Assembly: GCA_963818205.1 (NCBI GenBank)
Contig: CAWFRG010000004.1
Location: 62,001 to 126,000, forward strand
DNA: 64,000 nucleotides
Direction of reading: 5' to 3'
From: CAVVYV01 sp963818205
GTDB taxonomy: Bacteria; Actinomycetota; Thermoleophilia; Solirubrobacterales; 70-9
Positions within the stretch are counted from its first letter, which is position 1. Each line of letters opens with the position of its first letter. The position numbers and the translations under genes were made by a program. The notes below the pieces were generated by a model. It did no database searches and was not told the DNA's origin. It saw only the letters and a program-made list of their open reading frames with translations. Positions 1 to 6,938 of the stretch are shown piece by piece.

Positions 1-1006
1 CCTTCAGGTCGGGGGTGCGGATCCCGGCCGCGGCGGTCTCCATCACCGCCTCGTAGATCGCGGCGGATGCGCGTTCGGCCCCTTCGACACCGGTCTCGCC
101 CGCGTAGTGGAGGACCGCGGCGCCGGCGAGGATCATCGCCATCGGGTTGGCGATGTCCTTGCCCTCGAGCGCCGGGGCGGTGCCGTGCGGCGCCTCCGAC
201 ATCGCCACCTTCGCCGAGAGGTCGTCGCCGAGGGCGAGCAACACCGACTCGGCCCCGGCGATCGAGCCGAACAGCGGCAGCACCAGGTCGGAGAGCAGAT
301 CGCCGTCGCGGTTGAGGCAGGGGATCACCAGCGGGTCGCTCGCTCGCCCGGTCAGCAGGCCCGCGTAGGTGGCGTCGATCAGCAGGGGCTCGTAGGGGAC
401 CTCGGGGTGGCGCTCCGCGGCCGCGTCCATCTCCTCCTTCAGCATCCCCTCGTACACCGGGCTCACCGTCCACTTGGGGCCGCCGTAGACGCGGCCCTCG
501 ATCTGCTGGGCGGTTCGGAAGGCGTACTCGGCGACCGCGCGGCAGTTGGAGCGGTGGATGACTTCGGTGCGCTCGGCGACCTCGTCGCCGTCCTCGGCCC
601 GCCGGGACTCCTCGGCGCCATACGCGTCCTCGACCGCCATCCGCACGATCGAGATCGGGTGGTGGATGCCGGCGACGGGGCTGACCCCCGGGATCCGCCG
701 CCCGGTGCGGACGATCACCTTGCCGTCGATCGCCTCGCGGATCAGGCGGTTGGGACTGCCGACGTCGTCGGCGCCCTCGGGGGTGATCGTCGCCGCCTTG
801 ATCCCGAAGCCCGTCTCGACCATCGCCCGGGCGGCCTCGATGCAGACCTCGTTCTTGCTCCGGCGACGGCTCTCGAGCGAGAGGTCGAAGCGCTCCAGTC
901 CGAGGTCGAGTCCAACGACGTCGGGGGCGAGAACCCGCAGCGCCTGCTCGAGCAGCTCCTGGCCGGTCTGGTCGCCCTCGAGCACGACTATCCTCAGCCC
1001 GGCCAT
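1..1006 (-). CDS. Isocitrate/isopropylmalate dehydrogenase family protein (C-terminus off the window)
   Basis: Oxidative decarboxylation of a 2-hydroxy-dicarboxylate (isocitrate or 3-isopropylmalate) with NAD(P) is the family reaction. About 335 residues are visible from the ATG at 1006, and the C-terminal end runs off position 1. An SRRRSKNE segment lies near residue 50, a CLNRDGDLLSDL region carries the metal-binding Asp residues, and HGTAP lies near residue 280, which is the cofactor-binding signature of the fold. The sequence resembles isocitrate dehydrogenase more than LeuB, but I cannot fix substrate or cofactor. A TAGGCT -10 element (1021-1016, minus strand) lies 9 nt before the ATG. 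The next gene is divergent. Confidence 0.8.
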   Translation of the reverse strand, partial: MAGLRIVVLEGDQTGQELLEQALRVLAPDVVGLDLGLERFDLSLESRRRSKNEVCIEAARAMVETGFGIKAATITPEGADDVGSPNRLIREAIDGKVIVRTGRRIPGVSPVAGIHHPISIVRMAVEDAYGAEESRRAEDGDEVAERTEVIHRSNCRAVAEYAFRTAQQIEGRVYGGPKWTVSPVYEGMLKEEMDAAAERHPEVPYEPLLIDATYAGLLTGRASDPLVIPCLNRDGDLLSDLVLPLFGSIAGAESVLLALGDDLSAKVAMSEAPHGTAPALEGKDIANPMAMILAGAAVLHYAGETGVEGAERASAAIYEAVMETAAAGIRTPDLK

Positions 1007-1042
1007 GGCGCGCCGAGCCTACTCGACCGCTTTCTGGGGGTG

Positions 1043-1405
1043 GTGACCGCGGAGACCTGCACCTGGTGCGGCGCCGATGTCGAGCACGACGACGGCTACC
1101 GCGCCTACCTCCTGTCGGCCGCCACAAACACCGCGGCCGGATCTACCGGGGAGCGCCGCGCCGTCTTCTGCCGGCTCGAGCACCTGATCCCATGGTCGAT
1201 CCAAGGCCCCCACTGGGACCCCGGCGGATTCACCGAGCCGCCGTCGCTCGACCAGGGCCCGTTGCGCTGCTCGCACTGCGAGGCGGAGCTGGGCGAGGTC
1301 CACGTGCTTCTGGTCCGCCACCGCGGTGAGCACCGCGTCGCCGACGTCTTCTGCTCCGTTGACCACCTGGAGGCATGGGCGAAGGCCGGAGGCCGCTGGC
1401 AGTGA
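1043..1405 (+). CDS. Small cysteine-rich (probable zinc-binding) protein, unknown function
   Basis: About 120 residues. I do not recognise a named family. It contains CTWC near the N-terminus, a lone Cys about 40 residues on, CSHC near residue 77 and another Cys near residue 105, a spacing like two zinc-knuckle halves. GTG codons at 1040 and 1043 are both possible starts; a longer reading upstream would overlap the divergent dehydrogenase. The stop overlaps the start of the following glycolipid-binding-like gene (GTGA), so the two are probably co-transcribed and translationally coupled. Confidence 0.6.
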   Translation: MTAETCTWCGADVEHDDGYRAYLLSAATNTAAGSTGERRAVFCRLEHLIPWSIQGPHWDPGGFTEPPSLDQGPLRCSHCEAELGEVHVLLVRHRGEHRVADVFCSVDHLEAWAKAGGRWQ

Positions 1406-2037
1406 GCGCTCCGCGGCTGCTGATCTGGCGCGGACTGGACGAGTGGCGGACCGAGGCCGCGGAGGTCCACCTGACGGAGGACGGGGTGGGGGCGCGAGGG
1501 ACCCAGATCGGCCTCGACCCGCTGCCCTACCGACTGAGCTACCGGCTCGAGGCGCCGGAGCGGTTCGTCACCCGTTCGCTCGAGATCGAGGTGAGCGGCG
1601 ACGGCTGGAGGCGCGAGCTCGACCTCACGCACGACGGGAAGGGCTCCTGGCAGTGCCACGGTGCGGACAGTGGGGATCCGCAAGCGGAGCTTCCGCCGCC
1701 GGGCGGCGACACCGCCGGGCTCGAGGACTCCCTCGACTGCGACCTCGGGCTTTCGCCGCTGACCAACTTGATGCCGATCCGGCGGCACGGGCTCCACCGG
1801 GGACCGGGGAAGGCCGAGTTCGTGATGGCCTGGATCGCGGTGCCCGACCTCGCCCTCCATGTCTCGGCGCAACGCTACGAACACCTGAGGATGGAGGCGG
1901 GTCGGGCGGTGGTCCGGTTCACCGACGAGGGCATGTTCAAGGGCTTCACCAGCGAGCTCGAGCTGGACGAGGATGGCCTCGTCCGCGTCTATCCGGGGTT
2001 GGCGGCGCGGGTGGGTCCCGAACAGGGCCCCGAATAG
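1402..2037 (+). CDS. Putative glycolipid-binding family protein (PA1994-like)
   Basis: About 211 residues from GTG 1402, which overlaps the preceding stop. The pattern matches the PF06475-type family: an N-terminal L-x-W-R segment, a central CDLGLSPLTNLMPIRR block (family: D-L-G-F-x-P-x-T-N-x-L-P-I-R) and a C-terminal LVRVYPGLAAR block. Structures of this family show a beta-rich fold proposed to bind glycolipid; the cellular role is not established. The gene ends just before the first of three tandem small-RNA units, whose upstream palindrome begins 12 nt after the stop codon. Confidence 0.72.
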   Translation: MSAPRLLIWRGLDEWRTEAAEVHLTEDGVGARGTQIGLDPLPYRLSYRLEAPERFVTRSLEIEVSGDGWRRELDLTHDGKGSWQCHGADSGDPQAELPPPGGDTAGLEDSLDCDLGLSPLTNLMPIRRHGLHRGPGKAEFVMAWIAVPDLALHVSAQRYEHLRMEAGRAVVRFTDEGMFKGFTSELELDEDGLVRVYPGLAARVGPEQGPE

Positions 2038-2048
2038 GGGCCAAGTTC

Positions 2049-2109
2049 CCGCAGCTTGCGGCTTCGAGTTGATTGCACCTCTTGACCCCAGCTCGCGGGC
2101 CAGTAGGGT
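2049..2109 (+). promoter_or_regulatory. Promoter with upstream palindrome, small-RNA copy 1
   Basis: The palindrome CCGCA-GCT-TGCGG (2049-2061) is followed 20 nt later by a -35 TTGACC (2082-2087), a 16-nt spacer and a -10 TAGGGT (2104-2109). The predicted start is A2116. The same three elements with nearly the same spacing precede copies 2 and 3. The palindrome looks like a dimeric regulator site; the regulator is unknown. Confidence 0.7.
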
Positions 2110-2115
2110 GCCCGC

Positions 2116-2198
2116 ACCGAACAGAACGAAGTTGGTCGCAAGGCCAGTGGAGTTCAGTTCAAACGAAGGGCTCGGGAAACTGGGCCCTTTCGTTTGTC
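2116..2198 (+). ncRNA. Tandem structured small RNA, copy 1 (novel family candidate)
   Basis: An 83-nt predicted transcript. Helix P1 pairs GAAC 2119-2122 with GTTC 2157-2160 and GAAC 2124-2127 with GTTC 2152-2155 around an A-A mismatch. An internal hairpin P2 pairs 2132-2137 with 2142-2147 and is closed by a GCAA tetraloop (2138-2141). A 3' hairpin (2161-2195) has an AAACGAA/TTCGTTT base and an eight-pair GC-rich stem capped by GAAA. The RNA begins 7 nt after its own -10 element. Copies 2 and 3 have the same layout, and copy 3 shows compensatory changes in P1 and P2. I do not recognise it as a known RNA class. It could instead be a 5' leader of the downstream hydrolase. Confidence 0.72.
2161..2198 (+). 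terminator. Intrinsic-terminator-like hairpin of small-RNA copy 1
   Basis: The inner stem 2168-2175 pairs with 2180-2187 around a GAAA loop, followed by the U-rich TTTCGTTTGT. The A-rich 5' flank can extend the stem by seven pairs, leaving one bulged U. It lies between the small RNA and the RBS of the hydrolase gene. Confidence 0.6.
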
Positions 2199-2241
2199 AT
2201 GTGGAAGGATCGCCATGACACCCCCACTGGAGGAGAAGCCC

Positions 2242-3081
2242 ATGGCGATCACGGAGCGGGAAGCTCAGCAGGTCGAGCAGGCGAACTCGAGCGGGCGCAC
2301 ACCCGTTGTCTTCATCCACGGCCTCTGGCTGCTGCCGAGCAGCTGGGACCGCTGGGTGGGGCTGTTCGAGGAGAACGGGTACGCGGGTCTCACCCCCGAT
2401 TGGCCGGATGACCCCGAGACCGTCGAGGTGGCGCGGGCGGAACCAGAGGTCCTCGCGAAGAAGACGCTGGGCAGATCGCCGACCACACCGCCGAGGTGAT
2501 CGGGGGGCTGGACAAGAAGCCGGCGGTGATGGGCCACTCGACCGGCGGCCTGCTCACCTACATGATCGCCGACCGCGGGCTGTCCGCGGCGTCGGTGGCG
2601 ATCGATCCCGGGCCCTTCCGCGGGGTGCTGCCGCTGCCGTTCAGCTCGCTGAAGTCGGCGGCGCCGGTGCTGCGGAATCCGTTCAACCGGGGTCGCGCGA
2701 TCACCCTCACCTTCGACCAGTTCAAGTACGGGTGGGCGAACGCCCTCGACGACGAGGAGGCGAAGCGGCTCTACGACGAGTTCCACGTCGCCGCGCCCGG
2801 GCGTGGCGCTGATGCAGATGGCGAACGCCAACCTGAACCCGTTCACCGAGGCCAAGGTCGACCCGAAGAACCCCGAGCGGGGGCCGCTGCTGATCCTCGA
2901 CGGCGAGAAGGACCACACCGTCCCCTGGGCGATCGCCAATGCCGCCTACAAGCGGCAGCGGCGCAACGAGAGCGTCACCGAGATCGAGAGGATGCCGAAC
3001 CGGGGGCACTCGCTGACGATCGACCACGGCTGGCGCGAGGTGGCCGAGAAGGCGCTCAATTTCGTCAAGCGCTTCGTCTAG
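2242..3081 (+). CDS. Alpha/beta hydrolase (two apparent frameshifts)
   Basis: Soluble alpha/beta-hydrolase of about 280 residues once corrected; substrate unknown. The N-terminal VVFIHGLW carries the oxyanion HG motif, GHSTGG is the nucleophile elbow (Ser), DGEKDHTVP supplies the acid, and NRGHSLTID the catalytic His. The start is ATG 2242, preceded by GGAGGAG at 2229-2235. The reading frame shifts near 2470 and again near 2797; each is repaired by one base and restores homologous sequence, so sequencing or assembly indels are likelier than decay. The gene lies between small-RNA copies 1 and 2, and copy 1's terminator hairpin sits in its 5' region. Confidence 0.7.
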
Positions 3082-3114
3082 GGCGCCCGGGGCTTCCCGG
3101 GGCCGCTCAAACTG

Positions 3115-3174
3115 CCGCAGATTGCGGCAACGTCCTTTGCAAAGTCTTGACTCCGCTTTTGCGATCTGTAGGGT
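3115..3174 (+). promoter_or_regulatory. Promoter with upstream palindrome, small-RNA copy 2
   Basis: The palindrome CCGCA-GAT-TGCGG (3115-3127) is followed after 19 nt by a -35 TTGACT (3147-3152), a 16-nt spacer and a -10 TAGGGT (3169-3174). The predicted start is A3181. It lies 33 nt past the stop of the hydrolase gene. Confidence 0.7.
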
Positions 3175-3180
3175 GCCCGC

Positions 3181-3263
3181 ACCGAACAGAACGAAGTTGG
3201 TCGCAAGGCCAGTGGAGTTCAGTTCAAACGAAGGGCTCGGGAAACTGAGCCCTTTCGTTTGTC
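3181..3263 (+). ncRNA. Tandem structured small RNA, copy 2
   Basis: This copy is identical to copy 1 over the predicted 83-nt transcript except for one base in the terminator stem, where a G-U pair becomes A-U and pairing is kept. P1, the GCAA-capped P2 and the GAAA-capped 3' hairpin (3226-3260) are all present. Near-identity of the RNA but not of the 20 nt upstream of the -35 suggests that selection or recent duplication acts on the transcribed part. Confidence 0.72.
3226..3263 (+). terminator. Intrinsic-terminator-like hairpin of small-RNA copy 2
   Basis: Same layout as copy 1: an A-rich 5' arm, an eight-pair stem with a GAAA loop, then TTTCGTTTGT. Confidence 0.6.
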
Positions 3264-3360
3264 CGGGGACATTCGAGGCTCCTCTTTCGGCCGCGGTCGC
3301 GGGGTTGGCCGGTAAAGCCGACTTTGCGGAGACCCGCACTTCGGCGGGCCGGAGCAAAGT

Positions 3361-3421
3361 CCGCAGATTGCGAAAACCTCCGTTTACACCCCCTTGACTT
3401 CGCTTTTGCGCGCGCTAGGTT
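3361..3421 (+). promoter_or_regulatory. Promoter with upstream palindrome, small-RNA copy 3
   Basis: CCGCA-GAT-TGCGa (3361-3373) differs from copy 2 only in the last base of the palindrome. After 20 nt come a -35 TTGACT (3394-3399), a 16-nt spacer and a -10 TAGGTT (3416-3421). The predicted start is A3428. The 97-nt stretch before it (3264-3360) holds a short CCCGC/GCGGG hairpin near 3333-3348 and no gene that I can see. Confidence 0.68.
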
Positions 3422-3427
3422 GCTTCT

Positions 3428-3510
3428 ACCGCACAGAACGAAGGGACCCGCAAGGGCGACGGAGTTCAGTGCAAACGAAGGGCCTGGGAAACCGGGCCCT
3501 TTCGTTTGTC
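3428..3510 (+). ncRNA. Tandem structured small RNA, copy 3 (diverged, with compensatory changes)
   Basis: Same 83-nt length as the other copies but with about 14 substitutions. In P1 an A-U pair (RNA positions 5 and 44) becomes C-G. In P2 a G-C pair becomes C-G and a U-G becomes C-G next to the same GCAA loop, although the outer P2 pairs are lost. In the terminator stem, three positions change and all remain paired. The loops GCAA and GAAA and the repeated AACGAAG words are unchanged. This pattern supports a conserved RNA fold and argues against a conserved peptide. The next gene is convergent and ends 12 nt downstream. Confidence 0.7.
3473..3510 (+). terminator. Intrinsic-terminator-like hairpin of small-RNA copy 3
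   Basis: The strongest of the three: eight consecutive pairs in the inner stem, capped by GAAA and followed by TTTCGTTTGT. It may also stop transcription from the convergent gene that ends at 3522. Confidence 0.62.
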
Positions 3511-3521
3511 TGCAGACGGGG

Positions 3522-4613
3522 CTAGGGGGCCGCCTTCTTCTTCGCTGCGGCGGCCTTCCTCTTGGCGGCCTGCGCCTTCGCCTGCTTCCGCGCCGCCGCC
3601 GCGGCCTTCTTCTGCTGCGCCTGCTGCTTCGCCTCCTGGCGCTGCTGCTCCTGCTCGGCCGGGCTCGGCTGCTCGGCGAAGGTGAGGATCATCGGGGCGA
3701 GCTCCGCGGGCTTCTCGACGTTCGGGGAGTGGCCGGCTCCCTCGACCAGCTCGGTCTGGGCGCCCGGGATCTCCGCGTAGCGCTCCAGCGCCTCGTCGGC
3801 GTCGTAGATCTGGTCCTCGGCACCGAAGATCACCAGCAGCGGCAGCCCGACGTCGCTGAGGCGGTCGTCCAGAGGCCGCTCATCGGTGTAGTCGGTCTCG
3901 GCATCGGCGGTCTTGTCGAACGCCGTGTAGGTCATCTCTCGGAGGTCATCGACGACCTCGTCCGGGTTCTCGAACCCGCTCGCGATGTTGAAGCCGGGGG
4001 CGAACGCGTCCTCGTACTGGTCCTGGACCTCCGAGCTGGGCGCGATCTGGACCATCCGCTCCATCGCCTGCCCGATGACGGGCACGTAGGCAAGCCTCTG
4101 GGTGAAGGACTCGTCGTCGAAGCTGCTGTCGGGCGCCTGGTCGACGATCGCGACCTTGGTCGCGACCTCGGGGCTTTGCGCAGCGAGTGCGGTTGCGACG
4201 GTGCCGCCGAGCGAGTGACCGACCACGGTTGCGCCCGAGACACCGAGCTCGTTGAGCGCCTCGGCGATCGCGTTCGCCTGCTTCTCGATCTCATAGCCGG
4301 CGCTCGGCTTCTCGGAGCCGCCGTGCCCGAGCAGGTCGACGCGGATCACCCGATGGCCCGCTTCCAGCATCGGAGCCAGCTGGCCCCACCAGTTCATCGA
4401 GCACGTGTAGCAGTGGATGAGAACGATCGGCGAACCCTGTGGATCGCCCTCGTCGAGCACCTGGAGGGCGCCATAGGAGGTCTCGACGAGCTCGGCGCCA
4501 TCGACGTTCGCCTCCGCGTCCTTGGTCTGGCGAGAGACGGCGATCGCGTTCAACACCAGCAGGACGATGATCCCGGCGAGCACGCCGAGGACGATCTTCA
4601 GCCAGCGGCTCAC
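3522..4613 (-). CDS. Membrane-anchored alpha/beta hydrolase with Lys/Ala/Gln-rich tail
   Basis: 363 residues. One hydrophobic segment (about residues 5-27) anchors the N-terminus; the catalytic domain is predicted to be outside. The nucleophile elbow is GHSLGG (Ser), the acid is in FGAEDQIYD, and the His is in GAGHSPNVEKP. The last 60 residues are almost entirely Ala, Lys, Gln and Arg, a low-complexity basic tail that could bind polyanions such as teichoic acids or nucleic acid (inference). The ATG overlaps the stop of the upstream HD-domain gene by four bases, so the two form one operon. Substrate unknown. Confidence 0.78.
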   Translation of the reverse strand: MSRWLKIVLGVLAGIIVLLVLNAIAVSRQTKDAEANVDGAELVETSYGALQVLDEGDPQGSPIVLIHCYTCSMNWWGQLAPMLEAGHRVIRVDLLGHGGSEKPSAGYEIEKQANAIAEALNELGVSGATVVGHSLGGTVATALAAQSPEVATKVAIVDQAPDSSFDDESFTQRLAYVPVIGQAMERMVQIAPSSEVQDQYEDAFAPGFNIASGFENPDEVVDDLREMTYTAFDKTADAETDYTDERPLDDRLSDVGLPLLVIFGAEDQIYDADEALERYAEIPGAQTELVEGAGHSPNVEKPAELAPMILTFAEQPSPAEQEQQRQEAKQQAQQKKAAAAARKQAKAQAAKRKAAAAKKKAAP

Positions 4614-5200
4614 GCTGCGCTCTCGGCTCCCGCGCGTGGCCCGAGGCCGAGCTCATCGGCGTGCTCGGCGAGGGCCGCGATCACAAGGGTGATGTGCTCG
4701 TCGGGATCGACGCCGAGCTCCTCGATCCCGCGCTGCACCTGCTCGCGGTCAACGGCGGCGGCGAAGGACGGCTGCTTCAGCTTCTTCTTCACCGACTTCG
4801 GCTTCATTCCCTCGATCCCGGTTGGCCGGACCAGGGCGCAGGCGGCGACGAAGCCGGAGAGCTCGTCCACCGCGTAGAGGGTCTTCGCCATCCGGGTCTC
4901 CCGAGGCACCCCGAGGAAGTCGGCATGGCCGGCGACCGCGTCGATCACCTCCCGCGGATAGCCACGTTTCTCCAGCTCCTCGAGGGCGTGGCGCGGGTGA
5001 CCCGTGTCCAGGTCCGGATAGCGCTCGTAGTCGAGGTCGTGGACAAGCGCGGTGACCGCGTAGAGCTCCTCGTCGTCACCCCACTTGCGGGCGTAGGCGC
5101 GCATCGCCGCCTCGGCCCCGAGCAGGTGGTTTCGGAGCGAGTCCGATTGGACCCATTCGGTCACCAGCCGCCATGCATCGTCCCTTGAAACGTCAGCCAT
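4610..5200 (-). CDS. HD-domain phosphohydrolase-like protein
   Basis: 196 residues from ATG 5200. The HD-type metal site is visible as LVHDLDYERYP near residue 53, with further conserved His residues before and after (HPRHALEEL, AGHADF). Small HD proteins of this shape are usually annotated as metal-dependent hydrolases; the substrate is not known. It is transcribed divergently from murA. Its -10 (TAGGGT, read on the minus strand at 5216-5211) overlaps the murA -10 on the other strand. Confidence 0.75.
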   Translation of the reverse strand: MADVSRDDAWRLVTEWVQSDSLRNHLLGAEAAMRAYARKWGDDEELYAVTALVHDLDYERYPDLDTGHPRHALEELEKRGYPREVIDAVAGHADFLGVPRETRMAKTLYAVDELSGFVAACALVRPTGIEGMKPKSVKKKLKQPSFAAAVDREQVQRGIEELGVDPDEHITLVIAALAEHADELGLGPRAGAESAA

Positions 5201-5209
5201 GCGGCTGGT

Positions 5210-5216
5210 TACCCTA
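5210..5216. promoter_or_regulatory. Overlapping divergent -10 elements (TACCCTA)
   Basis: Read forward, TACCCT (5210-5215) ends 7 nt before the murA GTG. Read in reverse, TAGGGT (5216-5211) ends 10 nt before the ATG of the HD-domain gene. One symmetrical TA-N3-TA word can thus serve both directions, and RNA polymerase cannot occupy both at once. Confidence 0.6.
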
Positions 5217-5222
5217 GTCGCC

Positions 5223-6524
5223 GTGGAGAAGTTCGTCATCCAAGGCGGCGCCCCGCTGTCGGGCGAGATCGTGCCTGCGGGCAACAAGAACGCGGCCCTG
5301 CCGATCCTTGCCGCCTGCCTGCTCACCGAGGAGGAGCTGCTGGTCCGCAACGTGCCGCGGATCCGTGACGTCGAGTCGATGCTCTCCCTCCTGGAGAGCC
5401 TCGGGGTGCGGGTTGACTGGGTCGCCGACAACGAGCTGCGCCTGCAGGCCGATTCGATTGACCGCCAGGATGTGGACGAGGAGGCATCGAGCCGGATCCG
5501 GGCCTCCTTCCTCACCGCGGGGCCGCTGCTCGCCCGCTTCGGTGAGGCTCGGATGCCTCCGCCGGGCGGTGACACGATCGGGCGGCGCCGGCTCGACGCA
5601 CACCTCGACGCCTTCCGCGATCTCGGTGCGATGGTCGGCGGGGACGTCTGGATCGAGCTCTCGGCCCCCGCCGAGGGGCTCCGGGCGACCAGGATCTTCA
5701 TGGACGAGCCCTCGGTGATGGGCACCGAGAATGCCCTGCTCGCCGCCGCGCTGACCGAGGGACCGACGACGATCGCCAACGCCGCGTCGGAGCCGCACGT
5801 CCAGGACCTGGCCCGGCTGTTGACAAAGATGGGGGCGCAGGTGGACGGGATCGGCTCGAACGTGATGACCGTGCACGGCCGCGACAAGCTCGGTGGTGCC
5901 GAGCACGACATCTGTGCCGATCACATCGAGATCGCCAGCTTCATGACCCTGGCCGCGGCAACCGGCGGCGAGCTGCGGATCCGGGACACCGTCCCCGAGG
6001 ACCTCGAGGGAATCCGGCGCCACTTCCGGCGACTCGGCCTGCAGACAATGGTCGAGGGCGCCGACCTGCTGGTCCCGCCGGACCAGAAGCTGACCATCCG
6101 GGATGACCAGGGCGACGCGATCCCGAAGATCGACGACGGCCCCTGGCCGGCCTTCCCCGCCGACCTCACCTCGATCGCGCTGGCGCTGGCCACCCAGGCG
6201 GTCGGGACGATCCTGATCTTCGAGAAGATGTTCGAGAACCGGCTGTTCTTCGTCGACAAGCTGGTGGCGATGGGCGCTCGGATCACGCTGTGCGACCCCC
6301 ACAGGGCGATCGTCAGCGGTCCGAGCCGTCTTCACGGGGCCCGGCTGGAGAGCCCGGACATCCGCGCCGGGATGGCGATGCTCATCGCGGCGCTGGCGGC
6401 CGACGGCACCTCCGAGATCGGCAACGTCATCCAGATCGACCGCGGCTACGAGCGGATCGATCTCCGACTGCGCGAGCTTGGCGCCCGGATCGACCGGGTC
6501 GCCTCCGAGCGGGTTCCGGCCTAG
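5223..6524 (+). CDS. murA: UDP-N-acetylglucosamine 1-carboxyvinyltransferase
   Basis: Transfers enolpyruvate from PEP to UDP-GlcNAc, the first committed step of peptidoglycan synthesis, in the cytoplasm. 433 residues, normal length. PAGNKNAALP near residue 18 carries the conserved Lys-Asn pair. The catalytic loop reads PPGGDTIG, so the usual cysteine is Asp117. This Asp form occurs in mycobacterial MurA and gives intrinsic fosfomycin resistance there. GTG 5223 is chosen because the -10 TACCCT ends 7 nt before it, which implies a leaderless message; the ATG at 5199 lies upstream of that promoter. Confidence 0.95.
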   Translation: MEKFVIQGGAPLSGEIVPAGNKNAALPILAACLLTEEELLVRNVPRIRDVESMLSLLESLGVRVDWVADNELRLQADSIDRQDVDEEASSRIRASFLTAGPLLARFGEARMPPPGGDTIGRRRLDAHLDAFRDLGAMVGGDVWIELSAPAEGLRATRIFMDEPSVMGTENALLAAALTEGPTTIANAASEPHVQDLARLLTKMGAQVDGIGSNVMTVHGRDKLGGAEHDICADHIEIASFMTLAAATGGELRIRDTVPEDLEGIRRHFRRLGLQTMVEGADLLVPPDQKLTIRDDQGDAIPKIDDGPWPAFPADLTSIALALATQAVGTILIFEKMFENRLFFVDKLVAMGARITLCDPHRAIVSGPSRLHGARLESPDIRAGMAMLIAALAADGTSEIGNVIQIDRGYERIDLRLRELGARIDRVASERVPA

Positions 6525-6541
6525 CCGGGCAGCAACTCAGC

Positions 6542-6835
6542 TCAGGGCTTCTGAAGATCGTGCAGCTCGTGGATCTCGATCGGCGGCGGCTCCGCCCCTT
6601 CCGGCGGGGGGCCCATCACCTCAACGACGGCGGGGAAAAGACGGTTGTCCAAGAAGCTCTGCCAAGCGCCCTCCGACTCCCAGATATCCACGATCTTCAT
6701 CTTCCCACCGCCGATATCGGCTCCGGAGTGAAGGATCAAGCCCTCGGGCGGATTGCTCTCGGCGTCGAGCTTTTCGTTCACCTGGTCGTACTGCTCGACC
6801 GAAGCGGGGAACTCCTGAGTCACCATTACCGCCAT
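6542..6835 (-). CDS. Small ABM-like (dimeric alpha-beta barrel) protein
   Basis: 97 residues. The pattern of a short N-terminal strand, an EQYDQVNEKL helix, a hydrophobic strand, a KIVDIWESEGAWQSF segment and an FLDNRLFPAV helix resembles the antibiotic biosynthesis monooxygenase/dimeric alpha-beta barrel fold. A specific reaction cannot be assigned. The C-terminus is Pro/Glu-rich. The gene stands alone between murA (convergent) and hisZ (divergent). Confidence 0.6.
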   Translation of the reverse strand: MAVMVTQEFPASVEQYDQVNEKLDAESNPPEGLILHSGADIGGGKMKIVDIWESEGAWQSFLDNRLFPAVVEVMGPPPEGAEPPPIEIHELHDLQKP

Positions 6836-6938
6836 TACCGTCTCCTTCCGCTAGTGGCTGCCCCGGCGGCATCTTAGTCCGTGAGCGGTCCACAGGTCCA
6901 CGCCGCCAAGCTTGCAGCGCGGGACAGGGGGCGACGCC

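Noticed and set aside
107..1046. Long plus-strand open frames opposite the dehydrogenase gene
   Set aside because: They are antisense shadows of the high-GC dehydrogenase gene and have no family resemblance except for the short Cys-rich part after 1040.
2098..3510. The three repeats could encode a conserved peptide (a frame reads VEFSSNEGLGKLGPFVC in copy 1)
   Set aside because: Differences in copy 3 change many amino acids but keep base pairing, and no start codon with an RBS fits all copies. RNA structure explains the pattern better.
5214..6335. A 373-residue open frame antisense to murA
   Set aside because: Composition is the mirror of murA codons, rich in Arg, Asp, His and Pro, with no RBS or recognisable domain.
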